From Rickettsia sp. (GTDB taxonomy: Bacteria; Pseudomonadota; Alphaproteobacteria; Rickettsiales; Rickettsiaceae): a stretch of 6,223 bases of DNA. The translations under genes were made by a program, and so were the position numbers. Positions within the stretch are counted from its first letter, which is position 1. Each line of letters starts with the position of its first letter. Under the pieces are notes generated by a model. It did not search any database, had not been told where the DNA came from, and worked only from the letters and a program-made list of their open reading frames with translations. This document shows positions 1 through 5,358 of the stretch, piece after piece. Where the stretch lies: positions 1 to 6,223 of the forward strand of contig JAIRUG010000009.1 in NCBI GenBank assembly GCA_031254535.1. The letters are read 5' to 3'.

Positions 1-2
1 AT

Positions 3-110
3 TACTGGTTTAAAATTAAGCAGCAGAGCAGGAAAAGTGCTGGTAATTTCTCTGATTTCTTTCAGGCAGTTTGGGCAGCATTAGCTGATGTCGCCATATT
101 ATCTGGTTAA
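3..110 (+). CDS. Possible C-terminal fragment of an unidentified protein (5' end outside window)
   Basis: An open frame enters from the left edge and runs about 35 codons to a TAA at 108-110. The translation ends in a fairly hydrophobic stretch, [15 protein letters not shown] do not recognise the family. The stop falls almost exactly where QueH similarity begins in another frame, so this may be the tail of an unrelated gene joined to the queH remnant by a rearrangement. It may also be a chance open frame, because it is short and its start is not visible. Confidence 0.25.
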   Translation, partial: YWFKIKQQSRKSAGNFSDFFQAVWAALADVAILSG

Positions 111-391
111 GCTATATCACCAGTTCTCTTGGTATTTCCCACTGGAAAGATATGAATCAAATTAATGAATCAGGTGTCAAAGCTGCCTCTCATTACGATG
201 GGATAACTTACTGGACTTATAATTGGCGGAAATCAGGGGGGAGTAGTAGAATGTACGAAATAGCTAAACGTGAGAATTTTTATAAGCAAGAATATTGTGG
301 CTGTATCTACTCGCTTAGGGATAGCAATAATTGGCGTAAGTCAAATAACCGTGCTGAAATTGAAATTGGAGAAGAATATTATAAGGAATAG
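107..391 (+). pseudogene. queH: queH remnant: C-terminal part of epoxyqueuosine reductase QueH, 5' end missing
   Basis: QueH is a cytoplasmic iron-sulfur enzyme that reduces epoxyqueuosine to queuosine in the wobble position of tRNAs with GUN anticodons. Similarity begins near base 107 with [19 protein letters not shown] and continues through [21 protein letters not shown], then [14 protein letters not shown], to a TAG at 389-391. These match the C-terminal half of QueH, including the conserved CGC cysteines, as I recall the family. The N-terminal Cys-Cys pair and the central Cys-x2-Cys are absent. An in-frame TGA at 86-88 precedes the similarity, and the other two frames upstream do not resemble QueH. 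An ATG at 152 could open a 79-codon frame, but it lies inside a conserved stretch and has no clear Shine-Dalgarno sequence, so I do not treat it as a real start. The family call is strong. That the gene is dead is inference from this window. Confidence 0.75.
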
Positions 392-407
392 GAATTTTTT
401 ATACACG
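386..407 (+). repeat. Left copy of an imperfect direct repeat flanking R1
   Basis: The segment beginning GAATAGGAATTTTTTATACA overlaps the queH stop and recurs imperfectly at 538-558 as GAATAGGATTTTTTACAGACG. The two copies enclose repeat R1. They could be a diverged target duplication or an outer part of the repeat element. Confidence 0.4.
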
Positions 408-421
408 CAATGACGTTAACG

Positions 422-510
422 CGTCATTGCGAGCGAACGTATGTGAGCGAAGCAATCCATTATTCATTAAATTGGATTGCTTCGTCGGCTCATGCCTCCT
501 CGCAATGACG
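422..510. repeat. Palindromic repeat R1 (GTCATTGCGAG family)
   Basis: The outer stem CGTCATTGCGAG (422-433) pairs perfectly with CTCGCAATGACG (499-510). The central stem CGAAGCAATCCA (448-459) pairs perfectly with TGGATTGCTTCG (473-484) around a 13-nt loop. A side hairpin GGC-TCAT-GCC sits at 487-496. Positions 422-483 are identical to 5262-5323 in R4b. Just to the left, GCAATGACG (407-415) looks like the last bases of a neighbouring copy in the R4a-R4b arrangement. R1 begins 30 nt after the queH stop. No T-tract follows, so it is not a classic intrinsic terminator. The numbered Rickettsia palindromic-element family cannot be assigned from memory. Confidence 0.9.
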
Positions 511-537
511 CCTGTGAATTTAGTCGGGTTAGCCATA

Positions 538-558
538 GAATAGGATTTTTTACAGACG
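538..558 (+). repeat. Right copy of the imperfect direct repeat flanking R1
   Basis: GAATAGGATTTTTTACAGACG matches 386-407 apart from a small indel and a few changes. The spacer from here to the next start codon (559-679) shows no other gene or structure I can support. Confidence 0.4.
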
Positions 559-635
559 AACTGTAACAATTATCTTGATTATCGATAGTAGTAAGGGTAA
601 TTTGGTATAGAGAAGATTATTTTTTAATTATTTCT

Positions 636-663
636 TTGAAAACTATTAGTGGTCAATTAATTA
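636..663 (+). promoter_or_regulatory. Possible sigma-70-type promoter for the TAXI gene
   Basis: TTGAAA at 636-641 resembles a -35 box. TAATTA at 658-663, after a 16-nt spacer, could serve as a weak -10 box. The region is so AT-rich that such matches are expected by chance, so this is only a candidate. Confidence 0.2.
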
Positions 664-679
664 TAGTGTATATATATTT

Positions 680-1621
680 ATGAATAATTTCAGAGTTTTA
701 TTTGCAGTTTTTTGTCTGTTTTTTACTAGTAATTGTGTTTTTGCTTCACAAAAAACAGTAAGAATTGGTTCTGGTTCCATTTTGAAAGGTTATTACTCTA
801 TCGGATTGGATTTGTGTAGAACCATGACTTTAGCTGATAAAAGTGTAAATTGTAAAGTAGTACCTACCAATGGAGGTGTTGAAAATTTAAATTTGCTAAG
901 AGCAGGTAAGATAGATTTAGCTTTAGTGCAATCCAATATAGCATTGGAAGCTTTTGAAGCTGTTGGGCATTATGCCAATACAGAGAAAATGCAAGAAATG
1001 CGTCAGGTACTTAATTTATATGACGAGCTTTTTACTGTTTTGGTAAAAGGACAGGATAAAGATAAGATAAAGGTTTTTTCAGATATTGAGGGTAAGAGAA
1101 TATCAAATGGCTTGTCATTCTCTAGTAATACTATTACCTATAATGCTATAAGAAAGTTATATAATTTTACCAAAGAACCAATAGATGCTGATGAGATTAG
1201 TTATGAAGAGTCAATAAAACAATTTTGTAATGGTAAAATTGATGTGATGATCATGACGCTAGGTCATCCTAATGCTTTAGTGGGGTTTACTGCTAATAGC
1301 TGTGGGGTTGATTTTATACCTATGGAAAATGATAAAATTGAACAATTACTAGCCACTAATAAAGCTTTTCATAAGGGATGGCTGGATAAAAGGTTATATC
1401 CTGGCATCACTGCAGATCTGAATACAGTGGCAGTAACGGCAATTTTAGTTACTAATAGTAGTATGGATGCTAAATTATTGGATAAATTTATTGGAATGTT
1501 TCATAAAAATGTAAAACATTTTAAACATTCTAATTATATGTTATATAATATCGATATTAATCATTTTGCTGATACTAATAATTTTATTTTGCCAAAACAT
1601 CCAGCAGTAAGGAATAGATAA
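680..1621 (+). CDS. TAXI-family TRAP transporter substrate-binding protein
   Basis: This is a periplasmic receptor of the TAXI class (TRAP-associated extracytoplasmic immunogenic, related to the 31-kDa immunogenic protein). Such proteins bind a small organic solute and pass it to a DctM/fused TRAP permease. Residues 1-22 look like a Sec signal peptide: a short N-region, a hydrophobic core (LFAVFCLFF) and likely cleavage after VFA. Family landmarks follow: VRIGSGS (27-33), the NGGVENLNLLRAGKIDLALVQSN block (64-86), KIDVMIMTLGHPNALV near 186-201, and YPGITADLNTVAVTAILVT near 240-258. At 313 aa it has normal family length. The ATG follows an AT-rich leader without a clear Shine-Dalgarno sequence. 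No permease gene is adjacent, so the partner must be elsewhere or missing, and the ligand cannot be told. The stop codon (TAA 1619-1621) lies inside a 56-bp segment repeated at 5245-5300, so the last codons may come from the repeat. Confidence 0.88.
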   Translation: MNNFRVLFAVFCLFFTSNCVFASQKTVRIGSGSILKGYYSIGLDLCRTMTLADKSVNCKVVPTNGGVENLNLLRAGKIDLALVQSNIALEAFEAVGHYANTEKMQEMRQVLNLYDELFTVLVKGQDKDKIKVFSDIEGKRISNGLSFSSNTITYNAIRKLYNFTKEPIDADEISYEESIKQFCNGKIDVMIMTLGHPNALVGFTANSCGVDFIPMENDKIEQLLATNKAFHKGWLDKRLYPGITADLNTVAVTAILVTNSSMDAKLLDKFIGMFHKNVKHFKHSNYMLYNIDINHFADTNNFILPKHPAVRNR

Positions 1622-1629
1622 ATCTAAAA
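1615..1629 (+). repeat. Left copy of the direct repeat TAGATAAATCTAAAA flanking R2
   Basis: This 15-mer overlaps the TAXI stop codon. It recurs with one change at 1727-1741 on the other side of R2 and exactly at 5245-5259 as the linker between R4a and R4b. It therefore appears to belong to the repeat element and not to the gene. Confidence 0.7.
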
Positions 1630-1630
1630 C

Positions 1631-1724
1631 ACGTCATTGCGAGCGAACGTATGTGAGCGAAGCAATCCATGAAACTTATCATATGGATTGCTTCGTCGAC
1701 CTTACGGTCTCCTCGCAATGACGT
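1631..1724. repeat. Palindromic repeat R2 (GTCATTGCGAG family)
   Basis: The outer stem ACGTCATTGCGAG (1631-1643) pairs with CTCGCAATGACGT (1712-1724), and the central GAAGCAATCCAT pairs with ATGGATTGCTTC. A side hairpin GACC-TTAC-GGTC lies at 1698-1709. Positions 1632-1670 match R1, but the central loop differs. R2 starts 9 nt after the TAXI stop and may act as a 3' RNA-stabilising structure. No T-tract follows it. Confidence 0.9.
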
Positions 1725-1726
1725 CG

Positions 1727-1741
1727 TAGGTAAATCTAAAA
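1727..1741 (+). repeat. Right copy of the direct repeat, TAGGTAAATCTAAAA
   Basis: This copy matches 1615-1629 at 14 of 15 positions, 112 bp downstream. Linker plus palindrome plus linker suggests one unit cut from a tandem array. Confidence 0.65.
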
Positions 1742-1768
1742 GCGTAAGGTAAGTAAATAGATAACATC

Positions 1769-1772
1769 GGAG
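1769..1772 (+). promoter_or_regulatory. GGAG ribosome binding site that decides the usp start
   Basis: GGAG lies 12 nt before the GTG at 1785 but only 3 nt before the in-frame TTG at 1776. The spacing to GTG is somewhat long but workable, while that to TTG is too short. This favours GTG, which also puts the protein's start at MFKNIIIPLDLSD, the usual Usp N-terminus. Confidence 0.5.
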
Positions 1773-1784
1773 TAGTTGTTAATT

Positions 1785-2213
1785 GTGTTTAAAAATATAA
1801 TAATACCGTTAGATTTGTCGGATAAACAATCAATTAAGGTGATATTACCGAAGGCTTTAAGTTTTGCTACTATCTTTAGTGCCAAATTACATTTTCTTTA
1901 TATCATCTCGGATTTTGGTATGAAAATGGTTGAGGATTATTTGCCTAAAAGTTGGGCAAAGGATCAAAAAGAAAAATATCGGGTACAAGTAACAGAACTA
2001 ATTAGACAATATGTACCGGAAGAGATCGAAGTTGAATTGCATATTGGTCGAGGGGCAGTTTATGATGAAATAATACAATATGCCAATGAAGTGAAAGCTG
2101 ATTTAATTATTATTTCAGCAGTACGACCACAACTTAGAGATTATATGTTAGGACCCAATGCGTCCAAGATTGTGCGACATTCCGGGGTATCTGTTTTGGT
2201 TGTTCGAGAATAG
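1785..2213 (+). CDS. Universal stress protein (UspA family), single domain
   Basis: This is a small cytoplasmic protein of the Usp alpha/beta fold, usually dimeric and linked to stress survival. The exact role of this member is unknown. From the GTG start it has 142 residues, normal for one Usp domain. Visible landmarks are the first strand with the conserved Asp (NIIIPLD, 4-10), the mid-protein HIGRG (86-90), the ADLIIISA strand (105-112), and the tail YMLGPNASKIVRHSGVSVLVVR (120-141). The canonical ATP motif G-x2-G-x9-G-S/T is degenerate: the first glycines are replaced in SAVRPQ, and GS becomes GP. ATP binding is therefore doubtful. An alternative in-frame TTG at 1776 would add three residues but fits the Shine-Dalgarno spacing poorly. 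The stop is 21 nt before dapE, with no repeat or terminator between, so the two are probably one transcription unit. Confidence 0.85.
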   Translation: MFKNIIIPLDLSDKQSIKVILPKALSFATIFSAKLHFLYIISDFGMKMVEDYLPKSWAKDQKEKYRVQVTELIRQYVPEEIEVELHIGRGAVYDEIIQYANEVKADLIIISAVRPQLRDYMLGPNASKIVRHSGVSVLVVRE

Positions 2214-2220
2214 AATATCA

Positions 2221-2227
2221 AAAGGAG
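2221..2227 (+). promoter_or_regulatory. Strong Shine-Dalgarno AAAGGAG for dapE
   Basis: AAAGGAG is followed by a 7-nt spacer and the ATG at 2235. It is the clearest ribosome binding site in the window and fixes the dapE start. Confidence 0.8.
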
Positions 2228-2234
2228 TTGGAAT

Positions 2235-3389
2235 ATGTATCTATACCTTCTCGAGAAGTTAATTACTTTTCAATCAGTAACTCCTAAAAGTAACGGTTGT
2301 ATTGAATATATTAGTAACTTATTAGAAGAAAATGGCTTTAAGACTGAAATCAAAATATTTGGTGAAGATAATTATAAAGTAACCAACCTTTATGCTGTTT
2401 ATGGTACTACTCGTCCTAATATTTGTTTTGCTGGACATGTTGATGTTGTGCCAACAGGTGATAGAGCATTATGGCTTAATGACCCTTTTATAGCAAGTAG
2501 CGTGGGTAATAAAATTTATGGCAGGGGAACTGTGGATATGAAAGGAGCGATAGCATGTTTTTTAGCTGCTAGCCTACAGTTCATTAAGTATATTCAAACT
2601 CCTCATGGTTCAATTAGTTTTCTAATTACTAGTAATGAGGAAGGAAGTGGTAAATATGGTACTGTAGAAATGTTAAAATATTTGCATCGAGGTGGTAATA
2701 ATTTGATCGATCTTGCCATTGTAGGTGAACCAACAAATGAGCATCAAGTAGGCGATACTGTAAAAATTGGTAGACGTGGAAGTATTAACTTTAACTTAGC
2801 TCTATATGGTACAGCTGGGCATGTAGCGTATCCATTACAAGCCAATAATCCAATTTCTCCTTTAGTTCAAATACTTAATGAATTGGTTAATTATCGATTA
2901 GATGAAGGGAGTAAATTTTTTCAACAGTCAAATTTAGAAATTACATCTATTGATGTAGGTAATGATACCACTAATGTAATCCCTGGAAAAGTTACAACAA
3001 AATTTAATGTTCGTTTTAATGATCTTCATTCGTCATCTAGCATAATAGACTTGATAGATCAGATAATTAATAAATATTGTACTAAATACAAGTTTAAATA
3101 TGAATTAAATAGTGTAACTTCAGCTGATTGTTTTATCCAAGAACCAGTAGGGCTAATTGCTGATTTTGTTCAAGTAGTATCTGATACAACTCAAATATCT
3201 ACAAAATTATCTACTAGTGGTGGTACTTCTGATGCGAGGTTTATTAAAAATTATTGTCCTGTTGTGGAATTTGGCTTATTGTCTGAGACAGCTCATAAAA
3301 TTAATGAATATACAAAAGTTAGCGATTTACAAAACTTGTATCATGTGTATTATGACTGTCTGACAAAATTTTTAGCTGAGACTAGTTGA
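2235..3389 (+). CDS. dapE: Succinyl-diaminopimelate desuccinylase DapE
   Basis: DapE is a cytoplasmic M20A-family di-zinc amidohydrolase. It cleaves N-succinyl-LL-2,6-diaminopimelate to succinate and LL-diaminopimelate, which leads to meso-DAP for peptidoglycan and to lysine. The 384-residue length is typical. Metal and catalytic residues are all present: His68 and Asp70 in FAGHVDVVPTG, bridging Asp101 in GRGTVDMKG, the Glu135-Glu136 pair in TSNEEGSG, Glu165 in VGEPT, and His354 in SETAHKINEY. The dimerisation/lid domain spans about 177-295 and carries IGRRGS, GTAGH (His196) and NVIPGK. The STSGGTSDARF segment (326-336) is characteristic of DapE as opposed to other M20 deacylases such as ArgE. 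The start is fixed by a strong Shine-Dalgarno sequence. The gene follows usp closely, and its stop directly abuts the outer arm of repeat element R3. I see no frameshift or lost residue. Confidence 0.95.
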   Translation: MYLYLLEKLITFQSVTPKSNGCIEYISNLLEENGFKTEIKIFGEDNYKVTNLYAVYGTTRPNICFAGHVDVVPTGDRALWLNDPFIASSVGNKIYGRGTVDMKGAIACFLAASLQFIKYIQTPHGSISFLITSNEEGSGKYGTVEMLKYLHRGGNNLIDLAIVGEPTNEHQVGDTVKIGRRGSINFNLALYGTAGHVAYPLQANNPISPLVQILNELVNYRLDEGSKFFQQSNLEITSIDVGNDTTNVIPGKVTTKFNVRFNDLHSSSSIIDLIDQIINKYCTKYKFKYELNSVTSADCFIQEPVGLIADFVQVVSDTTQISTKLSTSGGTSDARFIKNYCPVVEFGLLSETAHKINEYTKVSDLQNLYHVYYDCLTKFLAETS

Positions 3390-3444
3390 TATAGTCAATT
3401 AACTTGAATTGGCAACGTTATAAATCCGATTAGTATTTAGCCTT
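3390..3444 (+). repeat. Left arm of a 55-bp near-perfect inverted repeat
   Basis: This arm begins TATAGTCAATTAACTTGAAT and ends ATTAGTATTTAGCCTT. It is the reverse complement of 5359-5413 with one mismatch (3427 against 5376). The arms enclose tRNA-Leu and tig. Confidence 0.92.
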
Positions 3445-3587
3445 GGCGTCATTGCGAGGAGCCACTTTAGTGGCAACGAAGCAATCCAAAAAAACGATTG
3501 AAAATGGGTTGCTTCGTCGGCTATGCTTCCTCGCAATGACAGCACGATGGATGCTTATTCGGCACTAATTCAGGTTAATTCACTATA
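3390..3587. repeat. Composite palindromic element R3 with terminal inverted arms
   Basis: The core (3447-3540) starts CGTCATTGCGAGGA and ends TCCTCGCAATGAC, with central AACGAAGCAATCC and GGGTTGCTTCGTCGG stems. A perfect side hairpin GCCACT-TT-AGTGGC sits at 3461-3474. Outside the core, 3390-3412 and 3565-3587 form a 23-bp inverted repeat with 20 matches, giving a 198-bp MITE-like unit. It starts at the base after the dapE stop and ends 19 nt before tRNA-Leu. No reading frame for a transposase is present. Confidence 0.8.
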
Positions 3588-3589
3588 AA
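3584..3589 (+). promoter_or_regulatory. Possible -10 box (TATAAA) for tRNA-Leu
   Basis: TATAAA lies about 17 nt before the first tRNA base, a plausible -10 position. It overlaps the last bases of the right outer arm of R3. No good -35 box stands at the usual spacing. If it is real, the repeat supplies part of the tRNA promoter. Confidence 0.25.
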
Positions 3590-3606
3590 TAGTCAAGATA
3601 CACTAT

Positions 3607-3691
3607 GCGGGTGTGACGAAATTGGGAGACGTACTAGATTTAGGTTCTAGCGCCGCAAGGCGTGGGGGTTCAAGTCCCTCCATCCGCACCA
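3607..3691 (+). tRNA. tRNA-Leu, anticodon UAG, CCA encoded
   Basis: This class II tRNA reads CUA (and other CUN codons by wobble). The acceptor stem GCGGGTG (3607-3613) pairs with CATCCGC (3681-3687), with one G-U pair, followed by discriminator A and encoded CCA. The anticodon stem CTAGA/TCTAG encloses the loop TTTAGGT with TAG at 3641-3643. The long variable arm CGCC-GCAA-GGCG is at 3651-3662. The T-arm is GGGGG-TTCAAGT-CCCTC (3664-3680). All the stems checked pair. It lies between R3 and tig. I found no copy of its 3' end elsewhere in the window that would mark an integrated element. Confidence 0.97.
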
Positions 3692-3778
3692 CTAAATTAA
3701 TAACGCAAAAATTGGAGTGATTTAGCAGTTTTTCAAGTTTTTGCATGATATTTTAATATTGCTAACGAGTTTTTTAGT

Positions 3779-5110
3779 ATGCAAGTCACAGAACTTAAAA
3801 ATGAAGATCTAAATTTTGAAGTGAAAGTAGTCCTTCCTTCTTCTAAAATTGCCAATGAAGTGCAAAAAGAATTAGATAGTTTATCAAAAAAAGTTAAACT
3901 TAATGGATTCCGTGCTGGGAAAGTGCCAACCAGCATTATTAATAAAAAATATAAGCAGTCTGTTAGGTCTGATGTGGTAAGTCATGAAATTAATCACGCA
4001 GTACAGCATATTATTAAAGATCATAAACTAAAAACAGTAGGTGATCCACAGTTAGAAAATTTATGTAATAAAGAGAATGAGGATCTAGCATTTACTCTAA
4101 AATTTGAGCTACTACCTAATATTGAATTACCAGATTTTAAAAAAATGAAAATCACTTATCCAAAATTAGTAATTGAGGAAGAGGATATTAATAAGCAAAT
4201 AGATAAACTTGCATCTGTATCAAAAAATTATACTAAAGAAAATAAAGGAAAAGTAAAAAAAGGGCAGGAAGTTACTATTGATGCGATTGGTTATGTTAAT
4301 AATGAGACTTTTGAAGGCAGTAAGGTTACAGATTATAAGTTAGTAATTGGTAGTGGAGCTTTTATTGATGGGTTTGAAGAACAGCTTATTGGCAGTAAAA
4401 CTGGAGATGAGGTAGAAGTTAATGTTACATTTCCGAAAGAATATCATATGGAACAAGTCGCAGATCAGCCAGCTAAATTTATTGTTCAGGTAAAGGCAGT
4501 ACATTCTGCTGATGAGGTAGTCATTGATGATGAACTTGCTAAGAAATTTAATTGTAAAACACTAAAAGAGCTGCGTGATAATGTTTCTAAAAATATGGCA
4601 AATGAATATAGTGAGCCTATACGCACTGTAATGAAAATGAGCTTATTTGATCAATTAGAAAAGCTATTAACGTTTAATGTTCCCAAATTTTTAATAGCTC
4701 AGGAAATAAGTATTTTAAAATCTCAAACGGAGAAAAGTAACGACTCAGATTCGATATTTAAAGATAAGTCAGAAGCAGAAATTAGTGAGTACTATAATAA
4801 GCTAGCCTTACGTCGTGTTAGAGTAGGTCTGATGTTATCTGAATACATGCAAGTTAAGAATCTGCGTATCGAACAGAATGATATTAAAAGTGCTATTATG
4901 GCTCAAGCAAAGAGGTTTCCAGGTCAAGAAACAGCCATATTAAAATTTTACCAAGAAAACCCTGGAGCTATTGAGCACTTAAAAGGTCCGTTATTAGAAG
5001 AAAAAACAGTACAACATATTTTTGATAATGAAGTAATCTTAGAAGAGAGAGATTATACAAGAGAAAAGCTTGAGGAATTTTTAACACAAGAAGAAGAGCG
5101 TGTGGCATAG
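3779..5110 (+). CDS. tig: Trigger factor (ribosome-associated chaperone and prolyl isomerase)
   Basis: Trigger factor binds ribosomal protein L23 at the exit tunnel and shields nascent chains in the cytoplasm. At 443 residues it has full family length. The N-terminal ribosome-binding domain (about 1-115) carries the signature GFRAGKVP (43-50). The FKBP-like PPIase domain (about 155-242) includes QEVTIDAIGYVNNETFEGS and the FIDGFEEQLIGSKTGDEVEV block. The helical C-terminal domain (about 250-443) includes ALRRVRVGLMLSEY, FPGQE and NPGAIEHLKGPLLEEKTVQHIF, the arrangement I recall from Rickettsia trigger factor. The ATG start places MQVTELKNEDL at the normal N-terminus. Only a weak AACGAG precedes it, so translation initiation may be modest. 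It starts 87 nt after tRNA-Leu and is followed after 39 nt by the R4 double palindrome. The clpP gene that often follows tig is not here. Confidence 0.96.
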   Translation: MQVTELKNEDLNFEVKVVLPSSKIANEVQKELDSLSKKVKLNGFRAGKVPTSIINKKYKQSVRSDVVSHEINHAVQHIIKDHKLKTVGDPQLENLCNKENEDLAFTLKFELLPNIELPDFKKMKITYPKLVIEEEDINKQIDKLASVSKNYTKENKGKVKKGQEVTIDAIGYVNNETFEGSKVTDYKLVIGSGAFIDGFEEQLIGSKTGDEVEVNVTFPKEYHMEQVADQPAKFIVQVKAVHSADEVVIDDELAKKFNCKTLKELRDNVSKNMANEYSEPIRTVMKMSLFDQLEKLLTFNVPKFLIAQEISILKSQTEKSNDSDSIFKDKSEAEISEYYNKLALRRVRVGLMLSEYMQVKNLRIEQNDIKSAIMAQAKRFPGQETAILKFYQENPGAIEHLKGPLLEEKTVQHIFDNEVILEERDYTREKLEEFLTQEEERVA

Positions 5111-5149
5111 TTCCCTTGATTAGCCTTTATCCATAGTAAACTAATGTTT

Positions 5150-5241
5150 ATTAGCGAGGAGCCACTTCAGTGGAAACGAAGTAATCCAAAAAAGTGACCA
5201 GAGATGGATTGCTTCGTCGCCTTCGGCTCCTCGCAATGACG
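5150..5241. repeat. Palindromic repeat R4a (GTCATTGCGAG family), variant left end
   Basis: The right end CTCGCAATGACG (5230-5241) and the central GGATTGCTTCGTCG follow the family consensus. The left end reads ATTAGCGAGGAGCC (5150-5163) in place of GTCATTGCGAGG. Side hairpins are CCACT-TC-AGTGG (5162-5173) and GCC-TTC-GGC (5219-5227). The left end pairs with the right end of R4b over 14 bases. R4a begins 39 nt after the tig stop. Confidence 0.85.
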
Positions 5242-5244
5242 TTG

Positions 5245-5260
5245 TAGATAAATCTAAAAC
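5245..5260 (+). repeat. Linker TAGATAAATCTAAAAC between R4a and R4b
   Basis: This is identical to 1615-1630 at the end of the TAXI gene. The identity continues into the palindrome, so 1615-1670 equals 5245-5300 over 56 bp. It shows that the linker travels with the element. Confidence 0.75.
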
Positions 5261-5261
5261 A

Positions 5262-5351
5262 CGTCATTGCGAGCGAACGTATGTGAGCGAAGCAATCCAT
5301 TATTCATTAAATTGGATTGCTTCATCACCGCTAAGGTGGCTCCTCGCTAAT
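5262..5351. repeat. Palindromic repeat R4b (GTCATTGCGAG family), variant right end
   Basis: Positions 5262-5323 are identical to R1 (422-483). After that the sequence differs: a side hairpin CACC-GCTAA-GGTG at 5326-5338, and a right end GGCTCCTCGCTAAT (5338-5351) in place of CTCGCAATGAC. The right end is the exact reverse complement of the R4a left end, so R4a plus R4b can fold as one long palindrome. As a 3' structure it may protect or end the tig transcript, though no T-tract follows. Confidence 0.88.
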
Positions 5352-5358
5352 AGACCCT

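Noticed and set aside
152..391. A complete 79-residue protein starting at ATG 152
   Set aside because: The ATG lies inside a conserved QueH block ([14 protein letters not shown]), and similarity extends at least 40 bases upstream.
422..510. R1, and the other palindromes likewise, as classic intrinsic terminators
   Set aside because: Stems are long and complex and no T-tract follows. A role in 3' end stability remains possible.
3607..3691. tRNA-Leu as the attachment site of an integrated element
   Set aside because: No second copy of the tRNA 3' end and no integrase gene in the window.
3733..3936. Minus-strand open frame of 67 codons
   Set aside because: It is the antisense shadow of the start of tig, and its translation has no recognisable motif.
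422..5351. The repeats as a CRISPR array
   Set aside because: The units are long palindromes scattered between genes, without regular spacers or cas genes.
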